Source: Bacteroidales bacterium (GTDB taxonomy: Bacteria; Bacteroidota; Bacteroidia; Bacteroidales; UBA932). Taken from it: a stretch of 64,000 nt of DNA. Shown here in pieces: positions 24,884 to 34,620 of this stretch. The notes under the pieces were generated by a model. That model saw nothing but the letters and a program-made list of their open reading frames with translations, did not search any database and was not told where the DNA came from. Each line of letters starts with the position of its first letter. Position 1 is the stretch's first letter. Location of the stretch: assembly GCA_028724885.1 (NCBI GenBank), contig JAQYTJ010000008.1, forward strand, positions 1-64,000. The letters run 5' to 3'. The position numbers and the translations under genes were made by a program.

Positions 24884-25949
24884 ATAAAACGTCATTCCAA
24901 ACACGCAGAAAGTTGCCTCCGGCAATCTTTTCTACTGCGTCGTCAGAATATCCTCTTTTACGCAGCTCGTCAAAAAGAATTGGTAGCTTTGAGATGTTCT
25001 CTAGTCCCTTAGGAGTAACTTCTATTCCATCGAAGTCGGTTCCAATCCCAACGTGTTCTATTCCGCCTACTTTCACTGCATGATCGATGTGGTCTGCTAC
25101 CATTTTGAATGAAGGCCTCTCCAATGCGGCATATTCATCAAGAACAACATTCCAAGCATCGGCTTTTTCTTTATTTAAAGGATCCGCAATCCATTCATCC
25201 TCAATCCAATCCTTGTTGCCAAGCCCAGATATGGCAAGAGTCTTGTCAAAGGCATCGGACAAGAAAACCGGGTAGAAGTTTATCTGTATGACTCCTCCCT
25301 TGTCTGCCATTGCGCAGATCATCTCGTCTGTCATGTTCCTTCTGTGATGCGCCAAGGCTCTGCAGCAGGAATGAGTGGAAACTATCGGAGTCTTAGAGGC
25401 TTGAAGGCAGTCATAAAAAGTTTTGTCTGAAGCATGTGCTATGTCCACTATCATTCCCAGGCGGTTCATCTCGGCAACAACTTCCCTGCCGAAAAGACTG
25501 AGGCCATTCCAATGAGTGCCCTCTGACGCCGAATCAGCTATCTGGTTGTCTCCATTGTGTGTCAACGTTAGGTAGCTTACCCCAAGCTTGTGGAAAACTC
25601 TGAGCAGCGATAAAGAATTCTGAATAGGCAGACCGTTTTCCATGCCAATGAAAATGCTGACGAGACCATTTGTCCTATTCTCGAAAGCCTCAGTGGGGCT
25701 TTTCGCCAAAGATGCGGACTCTTTGTTTGCCGCAACAGCATCATTAATGGCACCAAGCATTTGCAGAGCATATCTAGTCGCCTCATCTGGCTGCATGCTC
25801 TGCCTAGTAAAAAGGGCGAAAAAAGAGCCGTCGACTCCCCCAGCCTTAAGCTTAGGTAAGTCGACGTGTACTCTTTCGTTATCTTTTCCTATATCGCGAC
25901 CTCTCATCAGCATTGACGGTGTATCGCAATGGGAATCAAGCACGAACAT
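24861..25949 (-). CDS. Membrane dipeptidase family (M19) metallohydrolase
   Basis: A 362-residue TIM-barrel dipeptidase of the renal dipeptidase family, which hydrolyses dipeptides including L-D and dehydro forms. Zinc-binding segments are visible: DSHCDTP (HxD) at the start, the bridging glutamate in IGMENGLP, the histidine in VDIAHASD and STHSCCRAL. There is no signal peptide, so it is cytoplasmic. Its start codon overlaps the stop of the GIN-domain gene by one base. Confidence 0.88.
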   Translation of the reverse strand: MFVLDSHCDTPSMLMRGRDIGKDNERVHVDLPKLKAGGVDGSFFALFTRQSMQPDEATRYALQMLGAINDAVAANKESASLAKSPTEAFENRTNGLVSIFIGMENGLPIQNSLSLLRVFHKLGVSYLTLTHNGDNQIADSASEGTHWNGLSLFGREVVAEMNRLGMIVDIAHASDKTFYDCLQASKTPIVSTHSCCRALAHHRRNMTDEMICAMADKGGVIQINFYPVFLSDAFDKTLAISGLGNKDWIEDEWIADPLNKEKADAWNVVLDEYAALERPSFKMVADHIDHAVKVGGIEHVGIGTDFDGIEVTPKGLENISKLPILFDELRKRGYSDDAVEKIAGGNFLRVWNDVLSNAEQDA

Positions 25950-26860
25950 TATTTCTTTCTGTAAATTGAGGAATTCTCAACGCTTACAATGTTAATCACA
26001 GGGCTGCCAGCATAGGTTACGCTAGAGCCTTTGCCAAGTTCGAGATCGAGCGCATCGGTAACAGCAACAGTTACAGTAGGACCAGTGATTTTAAGACATG
26101 CTTGACGTGTGCTGAAAGCACCAGCGTCTATCTTCGCTCTATTGCCTTTTCCAGTTATGGTGAGTTTATTAGTAGAGCCGGACATGCTAAGTTGGGAAGC
26201 ATTTCCAGCATCGATGGAAGCTTCTGCGAAGCTTCCGTTAACGTTTACGTTGGCAGAACCATTGTTCTTAACCTGCAAGCTCTTCGATCCTGAGCAGTCT
26301 ATCCTGATGACAGCGTCACCGTCTCCATTGATCTCTACATTGTCGCTCTTTGCCATAAGCACGAGGCTGGTCTTTTTTACAGCTTTCACGCTCACCGATT
26401 TGGCGTTGACCGTGAGGTTCTGAATGCTGGAATTGTCGCTCAGACTGACACTGAACTTATCTGCATTTAGTTCGTCGTTGCTGGAAAATGTACATCCTTC
26501 TGCTAAGGTAATGCTGTTGATTTTTGGAGCATAGACAGTGACATTCAGAATAGGAGCCTGAGCATTTTTCGCTTTATATGCCTTCTTAACTTCTTTAGGA
26601 ATATCCTTCTTCCTCAGGCCTATGTATAGGCAGCTGCCTTTCACATAGCAGTCTATATATTCATTAAGATTATCTTCAACGGTAAGCTTGGCGCCATATT
26701 TTAAATTCTCTGAAAATGTTACCTTGAAATCGCTAGTAACTGAGATTGCGTCAAATTCAGTGAAGTCATGCTCGATTTCTCTTGTTTGGGCAAAAGAATA
26801 GCTGTTCAGGGCAAAAGCCAGCATAGAGACAGCTAATGATTTGATAATTAATAATTTCAT
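25949..26860 (-). CDS. Exported GIN-domain (DUF2807) protein
   Basis: A 303-residue secreted protein, started at 26860 where a good signal peptide begins (MKLLIIKSLAVSMLAFALNS...AQT). The mature part is rich in short beta strands with many N, S, V and G residues, typical of the right-handed beta-helix GIN/DUF2807 fold. The known family is described as a putative autotransporter-like adhesin head, with no established role. It sits 7 bp after the ABC-F gene and overlaps the dipeptidase start. Confidence 0.75.
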   Translation of the reverse strand: MKLLIIKSLAVSMLAFALNSYSFAQTREIEHDFTEFDAISVTSDFKVTFSENLKYGAKLTVEDNLNEYIDCYVKGSCLYIGLRKKDIPKEVKKAYKAKNAQAPILNVTVYAPKINSITLAEGCTFSSNDELNADKFSVSLSDNSSIQNLTVNAKSVSVKAVKKTSLVLMAKSDNVEINGDGDAVIRIDCSGSKSLQVKNNGSANVNVNGSFAEASIDAGNASQLSMSGSTNKLTITGKGNRAKIDAGAFSTRQACLKITGPTVTVAVTDALDLELGKGSSVTYAGSPVINIVSVENSSIYRKK

Positions 26861-26867
26861 GATATGA

Positions 26868-28805
26868 TTAATTGTTTGGATTGTTTTCAATATTATTCAT
26901 GAGAGCCTCCCATTCGGCTGTTTTCTCGTCTATTACTTTTTTATTTCTCTGATATTCTTCGGTAAGTTTCATGACATCTTCTCCCAGAGGATCGCTGAGC
27001 TTCTTTTCAATGTCTGTCATAGATTTTTCCAATTCATATATTTCATTCTCGAGCAAAGAAATACGGTTTTTTATCTTACGCTCTTCTTTAATATCGCCTC
27101 GTCTCTGCAGAAACTCATTCTGAGCACATATTTTCTTCTGCGCCGGTTCCTTGGAAGCCAAATTGCCGAACCTCCTTTCCAGTTCATGCAAATTTTCAAG
27201 CTTGCGTTTTTCCAGGAATTCATGTACGCTTCCAAGATGCACAGTCACTCTCCCGTTCCTAAACTCGTACATTTTATCCACTAGGCCTTCCAAGAAGTCA
27301 CGATCATGAGAAACAACAATGAGCGTGCCATCATACGATTTGAGAGCCTGTTTTAAAATATCTTTAGACTTGATATCCATGTGGTTAGTAGGCTCATCAA
27401 GCGCCAGTAGATTGTATGGTTCCAGCATAAGCTTTGCTATGCCGAGCCTTGCCCTCTCACCACCGCTCAAGACGCTGACCTTCTTGTCAATATCCTCGCC
27501 TCTAAATAAAAATTCCGCTAGGATGTCACGTAATTTCGTGCGGATTTCGCCTGTGGCTATATTGTCCAGCGTCTGGTAGACAGTTAGGCTTCCATCTAAG
27601 ATATCTTCTTGATTCTGAGCATAATAGCCCATATTCACATTGTATCCTATATTAGCTTCTCCGCTGATTGGTTTCAATTCGCCGTCTATCACCCTCATTA
27701 GGGTTGTTTTGCCTTCCCCGTTCCTGCCTATAAAGGCGACTTTCTCTCCCCTTCGAACTTCAACGTTCGCATTCCTGAAGACAACCTTCTGAGGATAGCC
27801 GACCGCGATATCGTCTGCTTTGAAAACTACATCCCCTGAACGAGGCGCAGGAGGGAATTTGACGGTCAGGGTCACTTTGTCGGTCTCATCAATCTCGATT
27901 CTTTCCAGTTTATCAAGAGCCTTAATCCTAGACTGTACCTGATTCGACTTCGTAGCCTTATAGCGAAAGCGATTTATGAAGTCTTCCGTTTTTTCAATCA
28001 TCCTCTGCTGATTGTCGTAGGCCGCCTTCTGCTGCTCTATCCTCTCTTTGTGCAGCTCTACATATTGGCTGTAAGGCACCTTATAATCATAAATACGCCC
28101 TAGCACTACCTCAACGGTTCGGTTCGTCACGCTGTCGAGGAATTTCCTATCGTGAGAGACAAGCAATAGAGAGCCATGCCAGCTTCTCAGGTAATCCTCC
28201 AGCCATTCAATCGATTCTATGTCAAGGTGATTGGTAGGCTCATCTAGGAGCAGGACATCTGGCTTGGCAAGCAAGATCTTCGCTAGCTCAATCCTCATGT
28301 TCCATCCCTGGCTGAATGTTTCGGTCTTCCTGCAGAAGTCCTCATCTCTGAACCCTAGGCCTATCAATGTTTTCTCTGCAGTCACCTCAGGAGGCTCGCT
28401 TACCCCAATGGCAGAGCGTTCGGTGAGTTCGGACAAGCGATTGATTAATTCAAGATATTCCTTTGATTCATAGTCAGTTCTATTAGTTAGCTCTGAGTTT
28501 ATCGCATCAATTTCTTTCTGAAGCCCTGCCGCCTCCTCGAAGGCAGTCAAGGTCTCCTCTAGCACAGTCTTACCCCTATGGTGCGACATGATTTGAGGCA
28601 AGTAGCCTATTCTTATGTCACGAGGCTTGTCAATAGAACCTGATGTTGGAAGGTATTCGCCTACTATAAGCTTCATTATGGTAGACTTTCCCGCCCCGTT
28701 CTTGCCTACTAGGCCTATTTTGTCATTGTCGCTGATGTGGAAATCAATGTTGTCCAGCAGGGTAAAATTCCCGTAAGCTACCGTAAGTCCGTTTAGTGAA
28801 ATCAT
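26868..28805 (-). CDS. ABC-F family ATPase (ribosome-associated)
   Basis: A 645-residue cytoplasmic protein with two ABC ATPase domains and no membrane helices. Walker A motifs are GKNGAGKST (about 34-42) and GRNGEGKTT; signature motifs are FSQGWNMRIELA and LSGGERARLG; Walker B is LLLDEPTNHLD and LALDEPTNHMD. The linker and a coiled-coil C-terminal tail (about 540-640) fit the Uup/YdiF type. These act on the ribosome; I see no basis for calling antibiotic resistance. It overlaps tatC by 4 bp. Confidence 0.9.
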   Translation of the reverse strand: MISLNGLTVAYGNFTLLDNIDFHISDNDKIGLVGKNGAGKSTIMKLIVGEYLPTSGSIDKPRDIRIGYLPQIMSHHRGKTVLEETLTAFEEAAGLQKEIDAINSELTNRTDYESKEYLELINRLSELTERSAIGVSEPPEVTAEKTLIGLGFRDEDFCRKTETFSQGWNMRIELAKILLAKPDVLLLDEPTNHLDIESIEWLEDYLRSWHGSLLLVSHDRKFLDSVTNRTVEVVLGRIYDYKVPYSQYVELHKERIEQQKAAYDNQQRMIEKTEDFINRFRYKATKSNQVQSRIKALDKLERIEIDETDKVTLTVKFPPAPRSGDVVFKADDIAVGYPQKVVFRNANVEVRRGEKVAFIGRNGEGKTTLMRVIDGELKPISGEANIGYNVNMGYYAQNQEDILDGSLTVYQTLDNIATGEIRTKLRDILAEFLFRGEDIDKKVSVLSGGERARLGIAKLMLEPYNLLALDEPTNHMDIKSKDILKQALKSYDGTLIVVSHDRDFLEGLVDKMYEFRNGRVTVHLGSVHEFLEKRKLENLHELERRFGNLASKEPAQKKICAQNEFLQRRGDIKEERKIKNRISLLENEIYELEKSMTDIEKKLSDPLGEDVMKLTEEYQRNKKVIDEKTAEWEALMNNIENNPNN

Positions 28806-29596
28806 GACTCAGCCTCCGTTAATTCGTCATCGGTTTCTTTCGGACGTTTCCTGCAACACAGAACGCTGACTTCATACAATAATAGAAGCGGAACGGCAGC
28901 TATTATCATCGACATAGGGTCTGCCGGTGTTATGATGGCGGCCAAGAACGAGATAACCACGATGGCGTACCTGCGATATTTTTGCAAGGTATCGCGATAT
29001 AATATTCCTAAAGCGGATAATATGATCACTACGGCAGGGAACTCGAATACAATCCCGAAAGACAGCGTCGTGGAATTGAATAGAGATATGTATGAATTCA
29101 AAGAGATAGTGTTAGTCACAACTTCGCTGACCTTGTAATTGAGGAAAAAATTCAGCGAGATAGGAACTATGAGCAGATAACCGATGGCAAGGCCAAGGTA
29201 GAAGAGAAAGGAAGAAAATATAAATACAGTGCTGACAGCCTTCTTTTCCCTCTTATATAAGGCAGGGGCTATGAATTTCCATATTTCGAAAATTATGTAT
29301 GGAAAAGACAGGATGAAGCCCACCTCCATAGCAACTCTTATGTGTACGAAGAACTGAGAAGAGATTTCTAGATTCACGAGAGACATCTCCACGTCCATAT
29401 GGAGAATCTTGTACATGAAAAAATCGCTTCGCGTCGGCGCAAATATTATGTCATCAAAGAAGAAGCTCTTGAAACAGAAAACGACTATGCTGCAAATTAC
29501 TACGGCAAGTATCGAGCGGAATAGCATTCCTCTCAATACATCTAGATGGTCCCAGAAAGACATCTCCGAACCTGTGTTCTCCGTTTCTTCAGCCAC
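28802..29596 (-). CDS. tatC: Sec-independent protein translocase subunit TatC
   Basis: A 264-residue inner-membrane protein with six helices. The N-terminal MSFWDHLDVLRGMLFRS and the FIAPALYKREKK loop after the second helix carry the conserved signal-peptide-binding region. It forms the receptor of the twin-arginine pathway with TatA, encoded 30 bp upstream in the same operon. Confidence 0.93.
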   Translation of the reverse strand: MAEETENTGSEMSFWDHLDVLRGMLFRSILAVVICSIVVFCFKSFFFDDIIFAPTRSDFFMYKILHMDVEMSLVNLEISSQFFVHIRVAMEVGFILSFPYIIFEIWKFIAPALYKREKKAVSTVFIFSSFLFYLGLAIGYLLIVPISLNFFLNYKVSEVVTNTISLNSYISLFNSTTLSFGIVFEFPAVVIILSALGILYRDTLQKYRRYAIVVISFLAAIITPADPMSMIIAAVPLLLLYEVSVLCCRKRPKETDDELTEAES

Positions 29597-29625
29597 AACC
29601 TAACTAAATGAGATTCAAACTATTT

Positions 29626-29874
29626 CTACTTATTGTCCTTAATCTTCTCGATCTTATCCGGACTTTTTGCAGTAGAGTTCAAATCGGCATCTATTTCCTT
29701 GATGTCATTCTCGACATCATTCATTCCCTTCTTGAATTCTTTCATGCCCTTGCCGAGGCCTCTCATTAGCTCAGGGATCTTCTTTCCACCGAATAATAAA
29801 ATGATGACCAAGGCAATGATGACCCACTGCCAAGGACCAATGACCCCAAGAGGTAATAATATTAATGCTTTCAT
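29626..29874 (-). CDS. tatA: Twin-arginine translocase subunit TatA
   Basis: An 82-residue protein with a short N-terminal part, one membrane helix ([12 protein letters not shown]), the FGGKKIPEL hinge and an amphipathic helix ([15 protein letters not shown]), followed by a charged tail. It forms the pore-like component of the Tat system with TatC downstream. Confidence 0.92.
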   Translation of the reverse strand: MKALILLPLGVIGPWQWVIIALVIILLFGGKKIPELMRGLGKGMKEFKKGMNDVENDIKEIDADLNSTAKSPDKIEKIKDNK

Positions 29875-29883
29875 AATGAGTTA

Positions 29884-30297
29884 TTATTTGTCGTTAATAT
29901 GTTTTCTTATCATTTCCAATAATTTATCTGGGCAACGAGTCGGGCGGCCGGTCTCCTTGTTCAGGAAGCCGAGGGTAGCCTGTCCTTCGGCGCAAAGCAC
30001 GTTGTCCTGATTGTAAACGGCTTGCTTCACGTAGAGCTTTGCCAATGGTTCCTGCTCTATGATCGCTACGCTCCTGACGATGTCGCCCATCTTAGCTGGA
30101 TGTTTGTAATTGCATTCCAGCTTCACTATGGGAATCGTCACGCCATCCTCTTCGCATTTCTCTATCGGATATCCGCCTTCAGCCATGAGCACGTTCCTAG
30201 CACACTCAAAATATCTTATGTAATTTGAGTGATGCACTATGCCCATCTGATCGGTTTCATAATACCTCACAGGGAAAATTGTCTCGGAATACATCAT
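29884..30297 (-). CDS. Acyl-CoA thioesterase of the YbgC/4HBT hot-dog family
   Basis: A 137-residue hot-dog fold thioesterase. The motif VRYYETDQMGIVHHSNYIRYFE contains the catalytic aspartate of the 4-hydroxybenzoyl-CoA thioesterase type. Substrate is not predictable. I start at the ATG at 30297 (another at 30294); the longer frame would begin with TTG. It lies 9 bp upstream of tatA in the same direction. Confidence 0.85.
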   Translation of the reverse strand: MMYSETIFPVRYYETDQMGIVHHSNYIRYFECARNVLMAEGGYPIEKCEEDGVTIPIVKLECNYKHPAKMGDIVRSVAIIEQEPLAKLYVKQAVYNQDNVLCAEGQATLGFLNKETGRPTRCPDKLLEMIRKHINDK

Positions 30298-30346
30298 GAT
30301 TTTTTGCGCTAACAAAAATGTTATGATTTTTAACTAAATTGTTTTA

Positions 30347-33013
30347 TTAATTGTTTTTCAATGCTTTTAAGGCTATTTCCAAACTTTCGATCTTTGAGAG
30401 GCTATCTGCCTCCTTCTTGTGTTCTAGTTCGATGACTTTTGCGGGAGCGTGAGCCATGAATGACTCATTGGAGAGCTTTTTCCTGACCGCAGCTAGGAAT
30501 TCTTTCTGGTGCTCAAGCTCAGCCTCAGCTTTCTTGACCTCTTCATCAACATCTACTAACCCTCCGAGAGATACGAAGATCTCAATCGTCCTTACCATGA
30601 CGGCGGCTCCAGTAGAAGTGTCGCCAAAATCGTCTTTTTGAACAAAATTAGAAATATTCCCAAGCTTTTTGACGACTGAAGTCATATTATTTGGAAACTC
30701 TCCCTTATACTTTACTTCCAAAGCATCTTTCTGGGGGATATTCTTTTGCTGCCTTATGCTCCGCACAGCATTCACAGTCTCCTCGGCTAATGCGAAGTCG
30801 TCTAGAAGCTGTTCGTCATGCTTGCTAGCTTCCGGGGATGGCTGATACATAATCGTCTCCCCCTCGCCTCTGTCAGCCATGTCATGCCAAAGCTCTTCTG
30901 TTATGAAAGGCATCACAGGGTGAAGCATTTTCAATAGCGATTCAAAATACCTAAGAGTAGCATCGTAAGTGGCCTTGTCTATGGCCTCGCCATAAGCAGG
31001 TTTCACAGCCTCAAGATACCAAGAGCAGAAATCATCCCAATAGGTCTTGTAGATGGTCATCAAGGCATCGGAAATTCTATATTTAGAATAGTGATCTTCA
31101 ACCGTTTCAATGACTTGACTTAATTTATCTCTAAACCATTTAGCGGCAACTTTGCAAACTTCAGGCTGGACGACTTTTTCATCGACTGTCCATCCCTTCA
31201 TAAGCCTGAAGGAATTCCATATTTTGTTGCAGAAGTTCCTCCCCTGCTTAACCTGTGACTCATCGTAGAATATATCATTGCCAGCCGAAGAACACAGCAA
31301 CATGCCTATTCTTACTGCATCAGCACCATATTGTTTTATCAGTACGAGCGGATCTGGCGAGTTGCCGAGAGTTTTGCTCATCTTTCTGCCTAGCTTGTCC
31401 CTCACGATGCCAGTCAGATAAACATTGCCGAAAGGCACATCGCCCATAAACTCATCCCCCGCCATGATCATTCTGGCTACCCAGAAGAAAAGGATGTCAG
31501 GACCAGTCACGAGGTCGTTCGTAGGGTAATAATATGCCAGGTCTGCGTTAGGCTTGTGCTCAGGATGGCCCGGACGATCTGGATCGAAAACAGAGATGGG
31601 CCAGAGCCAGCTGGAAAACCATGTATCTAGAACGTCCTCGTCCTGTCTCAGATCATCGACAGTGTATGAAGGGTTTATATTCTGAGCCTCTGAGAGAGCT
31701 GCTTCTAGGGATTCTTCTACTATCACTTTCCCGTCAGGCAGGTAGTATGCAGGGATGCGCTGCCCCCACCAGAGCTGACGAGAAATGCACCAGTCATGCA
31801 CGTTTTCCATCCAATGACGGTACGTATTGCGATACTTGTCAGGAATTAGCTTGACTTTTCCGCTCTCAACGCTATCCAGAGCCTTCTCTGCCAGCTTATC
31901 CATCTTCAAGAACCACTGTGCGGAGAGCCTAGGTTCGATGACAGCATTCGTCCTCTCAGAATATCCTACTGGCGAATTGTAATCCTCGACTTTCTCAAGG
32001 CAGCCGGATTCCTCGAGCATTTTCACGATCTTTTTTCTAGCCACGAAACGGTCTTCACCTACCAAGATCTGAGCTTTCTTGTTCAACTTGCCATGATCAT
32101 CGATAATGTCCAAGATGGGTAGATTATGCCTCATGCCTATCTCGTAGTCGTGAGCGTCATGCGCAGGCGTGACTTTCAGGCATCCAGTACCGAAATCAAT
32201 CTCCACGTATGAGTCCTCTATGATAGGTATTTCTTTATTAATTAGGGGGATCAACACCTTTTTGCCTTTCAGCCAGTGATACCTCTCATCATCAGGATTT
32301 ATGCTTACTGCCGCATCTGCCATGATGGTTTCAGGACGAGTGGTCGCGACTACGATGTATTTGTCAGTCCTATTCCCATTCCCATCAGGAATATAATATC
32401 TGAGATGATACAGATGGCTTTGGGTATCCTTATGTATCACTTCATCGTCGCTGATGGCAGTAAGTGCTTCAGGATCCCAATTGACCATTCGCACGCCTCG
32501 GTAAATCATGCCTTTCTTATAGAAATACACAAAGGTATTTATGACGGCACGGGAAAGATCAGGTTCCATAGTGAACCTAGTGCGGTCCCAATCGCAAGAA
32601 GCACCTAACTTCCTGAGCTGCTTCAAAATGATTCCTCCATGCTCTTCCTTCCATTCCCAGGCATATTGCAGGAACTCCTCACGAGTAAGGCTATCCTTGG
32701 ATATTCCCATATCTTTGAGCTTCGCAACCACTTTATTCTCAGTGGCAATGGACGCATGATCGGTGCCAGGCACCCAGCAAGCATTTTTCCCGTCCATCCG
32801 TGCCTTGCGGATCAGCACATCATTGAGCGTGTTATTCAGCACATGACCCATGTGCAGGATTCCCGTCACGTTTGGCGGCGGAATTACTATGGTGTATGGT
32901 TCTTTCTCGTTTGGTTCTGAATGAAAGCATTTATGGTCTATCCACCAAGCATACCACTTATCCTCCACTTCGGCGGGATCATACTTTTCTGAAAGCTGTC
33001 TATTGTCGTTCAT
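30347..33013 (-). CDS. valS: Valyl-tRNA synthetase
   Basis: An 888-residue class I synthetase. The HIGH motif is HMGH (54-57) in PPPNVTGILHMGHVLN; the KMSKS motif is KMSKTLGNSPDP. The editing domain (about 190-340) and the C-terminal coiled coil (last 70 residues, heptad-like E/L/K) typical of ValS are present. It charges tRNA-Val. Divergent from the DUF3467 gene. Confidence 0.96.
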   Translation of the reverse strand: MNDNRQLSEKYDPAEVEDKWYAWWIDHKCFHSEPNEKEPYTIVIPPPNVTGILHMGHVLNNTLNDVLIRKARMDGKNACWVPGTDHASIATENKVVAKLKDMGISKDSLTREEFLQYAWEWKEEHGGIILKQLRKLGASCDWDRTRFTMEPDLSRAVINTFVYFYKKGMIYRGVRMVNWDPEALTAISDDEVIHKDTQSHLYHLRYYIPDGNGNRTDKYIVVATTRPETIMADAAVSINPDDERYHWLKGKKVLIPLINKEIPIIEDSYVEIDFGTGCLKVTPAHDAHDYEIGMRHNLPILDIIDDHGKLNKKAQILVGEDRFVARKKIVKMLEESGCLEKVEDYNSPVGYSERTNAVIEPRLSAQWFLKMDKLAEKALDSVESGKVKLIPDKYRNTYRHWMENVHDWCISRQLWWGQRIPAYYLPDGKVIVEESLEAALSEAQNINPSYTVDDLRQDEDVLDTWFSSWLWPISVFDPDRPGHPEHKPNADLAYYYPTNDLVTGPDILFFWVARMIMAGDEFMGDVPFGNVYLTGIVRDKLGRKMSKTLGNSPDPLVLIKQYGADAVRIGMLLCSSAGNDIFYDESQVKQGRNFCNKIWNSFRLMKGWTVDEKVVQPEVCKVAAKWFRDKLSQVIETVEDHYSKYRISDALMTIYKTYWDDFCSWYLEAVKPAYGEAIDKATYDATLRYFESLLKMLHPVMPFITEELWHDMADRGEGETIMYQPSPEASKHDEQLLDDFALAEETVNAVRSIRQQKNIPQKDALEVKYKGEFPNNMTSVVKKLGNISNFVQKDDFGDTSTGAAVMVRTIEIFVSLGGLVDVDEEVKKAEAELEHQKEFLAAVRKKLSNESFMAHAPAKVIELEHKKEADSLSKIESLEIALKALKNN

Positions 33014-33039
33014 TGATTCCTATTATTTCAATCAGGCTA

Positions 33040-33069
33040 CAAATATAACATTTATTTTAACTAAATTTG
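33040..33069. promoter_or_regulatory. Divergent promoters (valS / DUF3467 gene)
   Basis: Minus strand TATATTTG (33047-33040) for valS and plus strand TAAATTTG (33062-33069) for the DUF3467 gene. Neither has an obvious TTTG at the proper distance. The two boxes point away from each other 14 bp apart, so transcription in one direction should interfere with the other. Confidence 0.4.
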
Positions 33070-33102
33070 CCTCACAGACGGAATCTGTTAACTAAGATAA
33101 AT

Positions 33103-33438
33103 ATGGAAGATAAAAAGAACGAGATTAGCATAGAGCTTAATCCAGAAGTTGCAAAGGGAACGTACTCGAACCTTGCGATAATCACTCACTCTCGCAGCGA
33201 GTTCATCGTGGATTTCGCATCCAACCTGCCTGGTTTTCCAAAGCCGGCTATCACGAACAGGATAATAATGACTCCTGAACATGCCAAAATGCTCCTGAAC
33301 GCACTGATGGACAATGTAACGAAGTACGAGACGCAGTTCGGACTAATCGACCTCGGAAACGGGGGAAAGCACAATGAGGGCGGCACTTTCAACTTGGGTG
33401 ACCTACCTCAGTTCGGGCCTAACGGCACAAAATCCTGA
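33103..33438 (+). CDS. DUF3467-family small protein
   Basis: A 111-residue soluble protein started at 33103 (MEDKKNEISIEL), because the longer frame would begin inside the promoter box. The sequence GTYSNLAIITHSRSEFIVDFA and TPEHAKMLLNALMDNVTKYE matches the conserved DUF3467 family of Bacteroidetes. Function is unknown. It is 2 bp ahead of kdsC and probably co-transcribed with kdsC and maf. Confidence 0.82.
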   Translation: MEDKKNEISIELNPEVAKGTYSNLAIITHSRSEFIVDFASNLPGFPKPAITNRIIMTPEHAKMLLNALMDNVTKYETQFGLIDLGNGGKHNEGGTFNLGDLPQFGPNGTKS

Positions 33439-33440
33439 AT

Positions 33441-33965
33441 ATGACTGATTTCACGAAAATCAAAGCTTTCGCCATGGACGTTGACGGCGTCATGACGAAC
33501 GGAGGCATACTCGCAGACAACGAGGGGCAGCTCTACAGGACTTTCGACTCGAAAGACGGATTTGGCGTGCGCATGGCCAGGATGCATGATTACCCTGTTG
33601 GCATAATCACCGGAGGCAGGGCACAAAGCATCTGCGCCAGAATGAAAACGATTGGCGTTCCGCCTGAAGATGTGTATTTAGGCTCCAGAAACAAGATTGA
33701 AGACCTTGAGGACTTCTGCAAGAGACATAATCTAAAATATTCAGATGTAATATTTTTCGGTGATGATGTCCCTGACATAGAAGTAATGCAAGCTGCTGGT
33801 TTGGGGATATGCCCTAGCGATGCTTGCGAGGACACGAAAGCAATTGCAGACATCGTATCGGAAAGGCCTGGCGGGCATTCTTTCGTGAGGGAATACATCG
33901 AAAAAGTTATGAAAGCTCGCGGGGACTGGACATTCAGCACGAAGACATACAAAGAGATGTTCTAG
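33441..33965 (+). CDS. kdsC: KdsC-type 3-deoxy-D-manno-octulosonate 8-phosphate phosphatase
   Basis: A 174-residue HAD-family phosphatase without a cap. The nucleophile motif is MDVDGVMTNG; GDDVPDIEVM carries the metal-binding aspartates; the end has GGHSFVREYIE, typical of KdsC. It hydrolyses KDO-8-phosphate for lipopolysaccharide core synthesis. It is 4 bp upstream of maf, an arrangement common in Bacteroidetes. Confidence 0.88.
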   Translation: MTDFTKIKAFAMDVDGVMTNGGILADNEGQLYRTFDSKDGFGVRMARMHDYPVGIITGGRAQSICARMKTIGVPPEDVYLGSRNKIEDLEDFCKRHNLKYSDVIFFGDDVPDIEVMQAAGLGICPSDACEDTKAIADIVSERPGGHSFVREYIEKVMKARGDWTFSTKTYKEMF

Positions 33966-33969
33966 GAAT

Positions 33970-34548
33970 ATGAATCTGAATGACAAGAAAATCATACTTG
34001 CATCGAACTCTCCTCGACGAAAAGAACTCCTTGAAGGCCTAAACATACCTTTTACGATCGATGCAGAAACATCATTCGTAGAGAGCAAGCCGGAAGACAT
34101 TCCACATGAGCAAATTCCACATGCAATGTCCGAAGGAAAATCTTTGGGGTTCCACAGGGTTCTGGCTCCGGACGAGATTCTCGTGACATCAGACACCATG
34201 GTGCTGTGCGGAAACGAAATTCTAGGAAAGGCGCATAGCTACGAAGAGGCTGAAAGAATGCTTAGGCTCCTGTCTGGAAGAGAGCATCAGGTCATTACTG
34301 CGGTGACGATCAGGAACACCGCCAGGCGGAAGACATTCTCGGTGACCACGAATGTGTATTTCAGGGAATTGACTGACGAAGAAATACACTATTACATCAA
34401 TAACTTCAAGCCTTACGACAAGGCTGGGGCCTACGGGATCCAGGAATGGATAGGATATGTTGGAATAGCCAGGATTGAAGGTTCCTTTTATAACGTGATG
34501 GGCTTCCCTACTCACCGTTTCTGGGAGGAACTGCAAGAATTCTTATAG
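33970..34548 (+). CDS. maf: Maf-family nucleotide pyrophosphatase
   Basis: A 192-residue protein with the Maf signature ASNSPRRKELL at the N-terminus, the SDTMV segment with its catalytic aspartate and the KAGAYGIQ motif near 145. Maf proteins hydrolyse dTTP, UTP or modified nucleotides and are thought to keep them out of DNA or RNA. The last gene of the DUF3467-kdsC-maf operon. Confidence 0.92.
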   Translation: MNLNDKKIILASNSPRRKELLEGLNIPFTIDAETSFVESKPEDIPHEQIPHAMSEGKSLGFHRVLAPDEILVTSDTMVLCGNEILGKAHSYEEAERMLRLLSGREHQVITAVTIRNTARRKTFSVTTNVYFRELTDEEIHYYINNFKPYDKAGAYGIQEWIGYVGIARIEGSFYNVMGFPTHRFWEELQEFL

Positions 34549-34620
34549 GGTTGAATCTACAACATATTATTATTTAGAGCCAATTTATTATATTTGTTTA
34601 GCAAATTCAAGAATTAGTTT

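Noticed and set aside
26868..28805. ABC-F antibiotic resistance protein
   Set aside because: The sequence fits the housekeeping Uup/YdiF type; nothing in it points to ribosome protection against a drug.
33067..33102. Longer start for the DUF3467 protein
   Set aside because: The extra codons begin with TTG inside the promoter -7 box.
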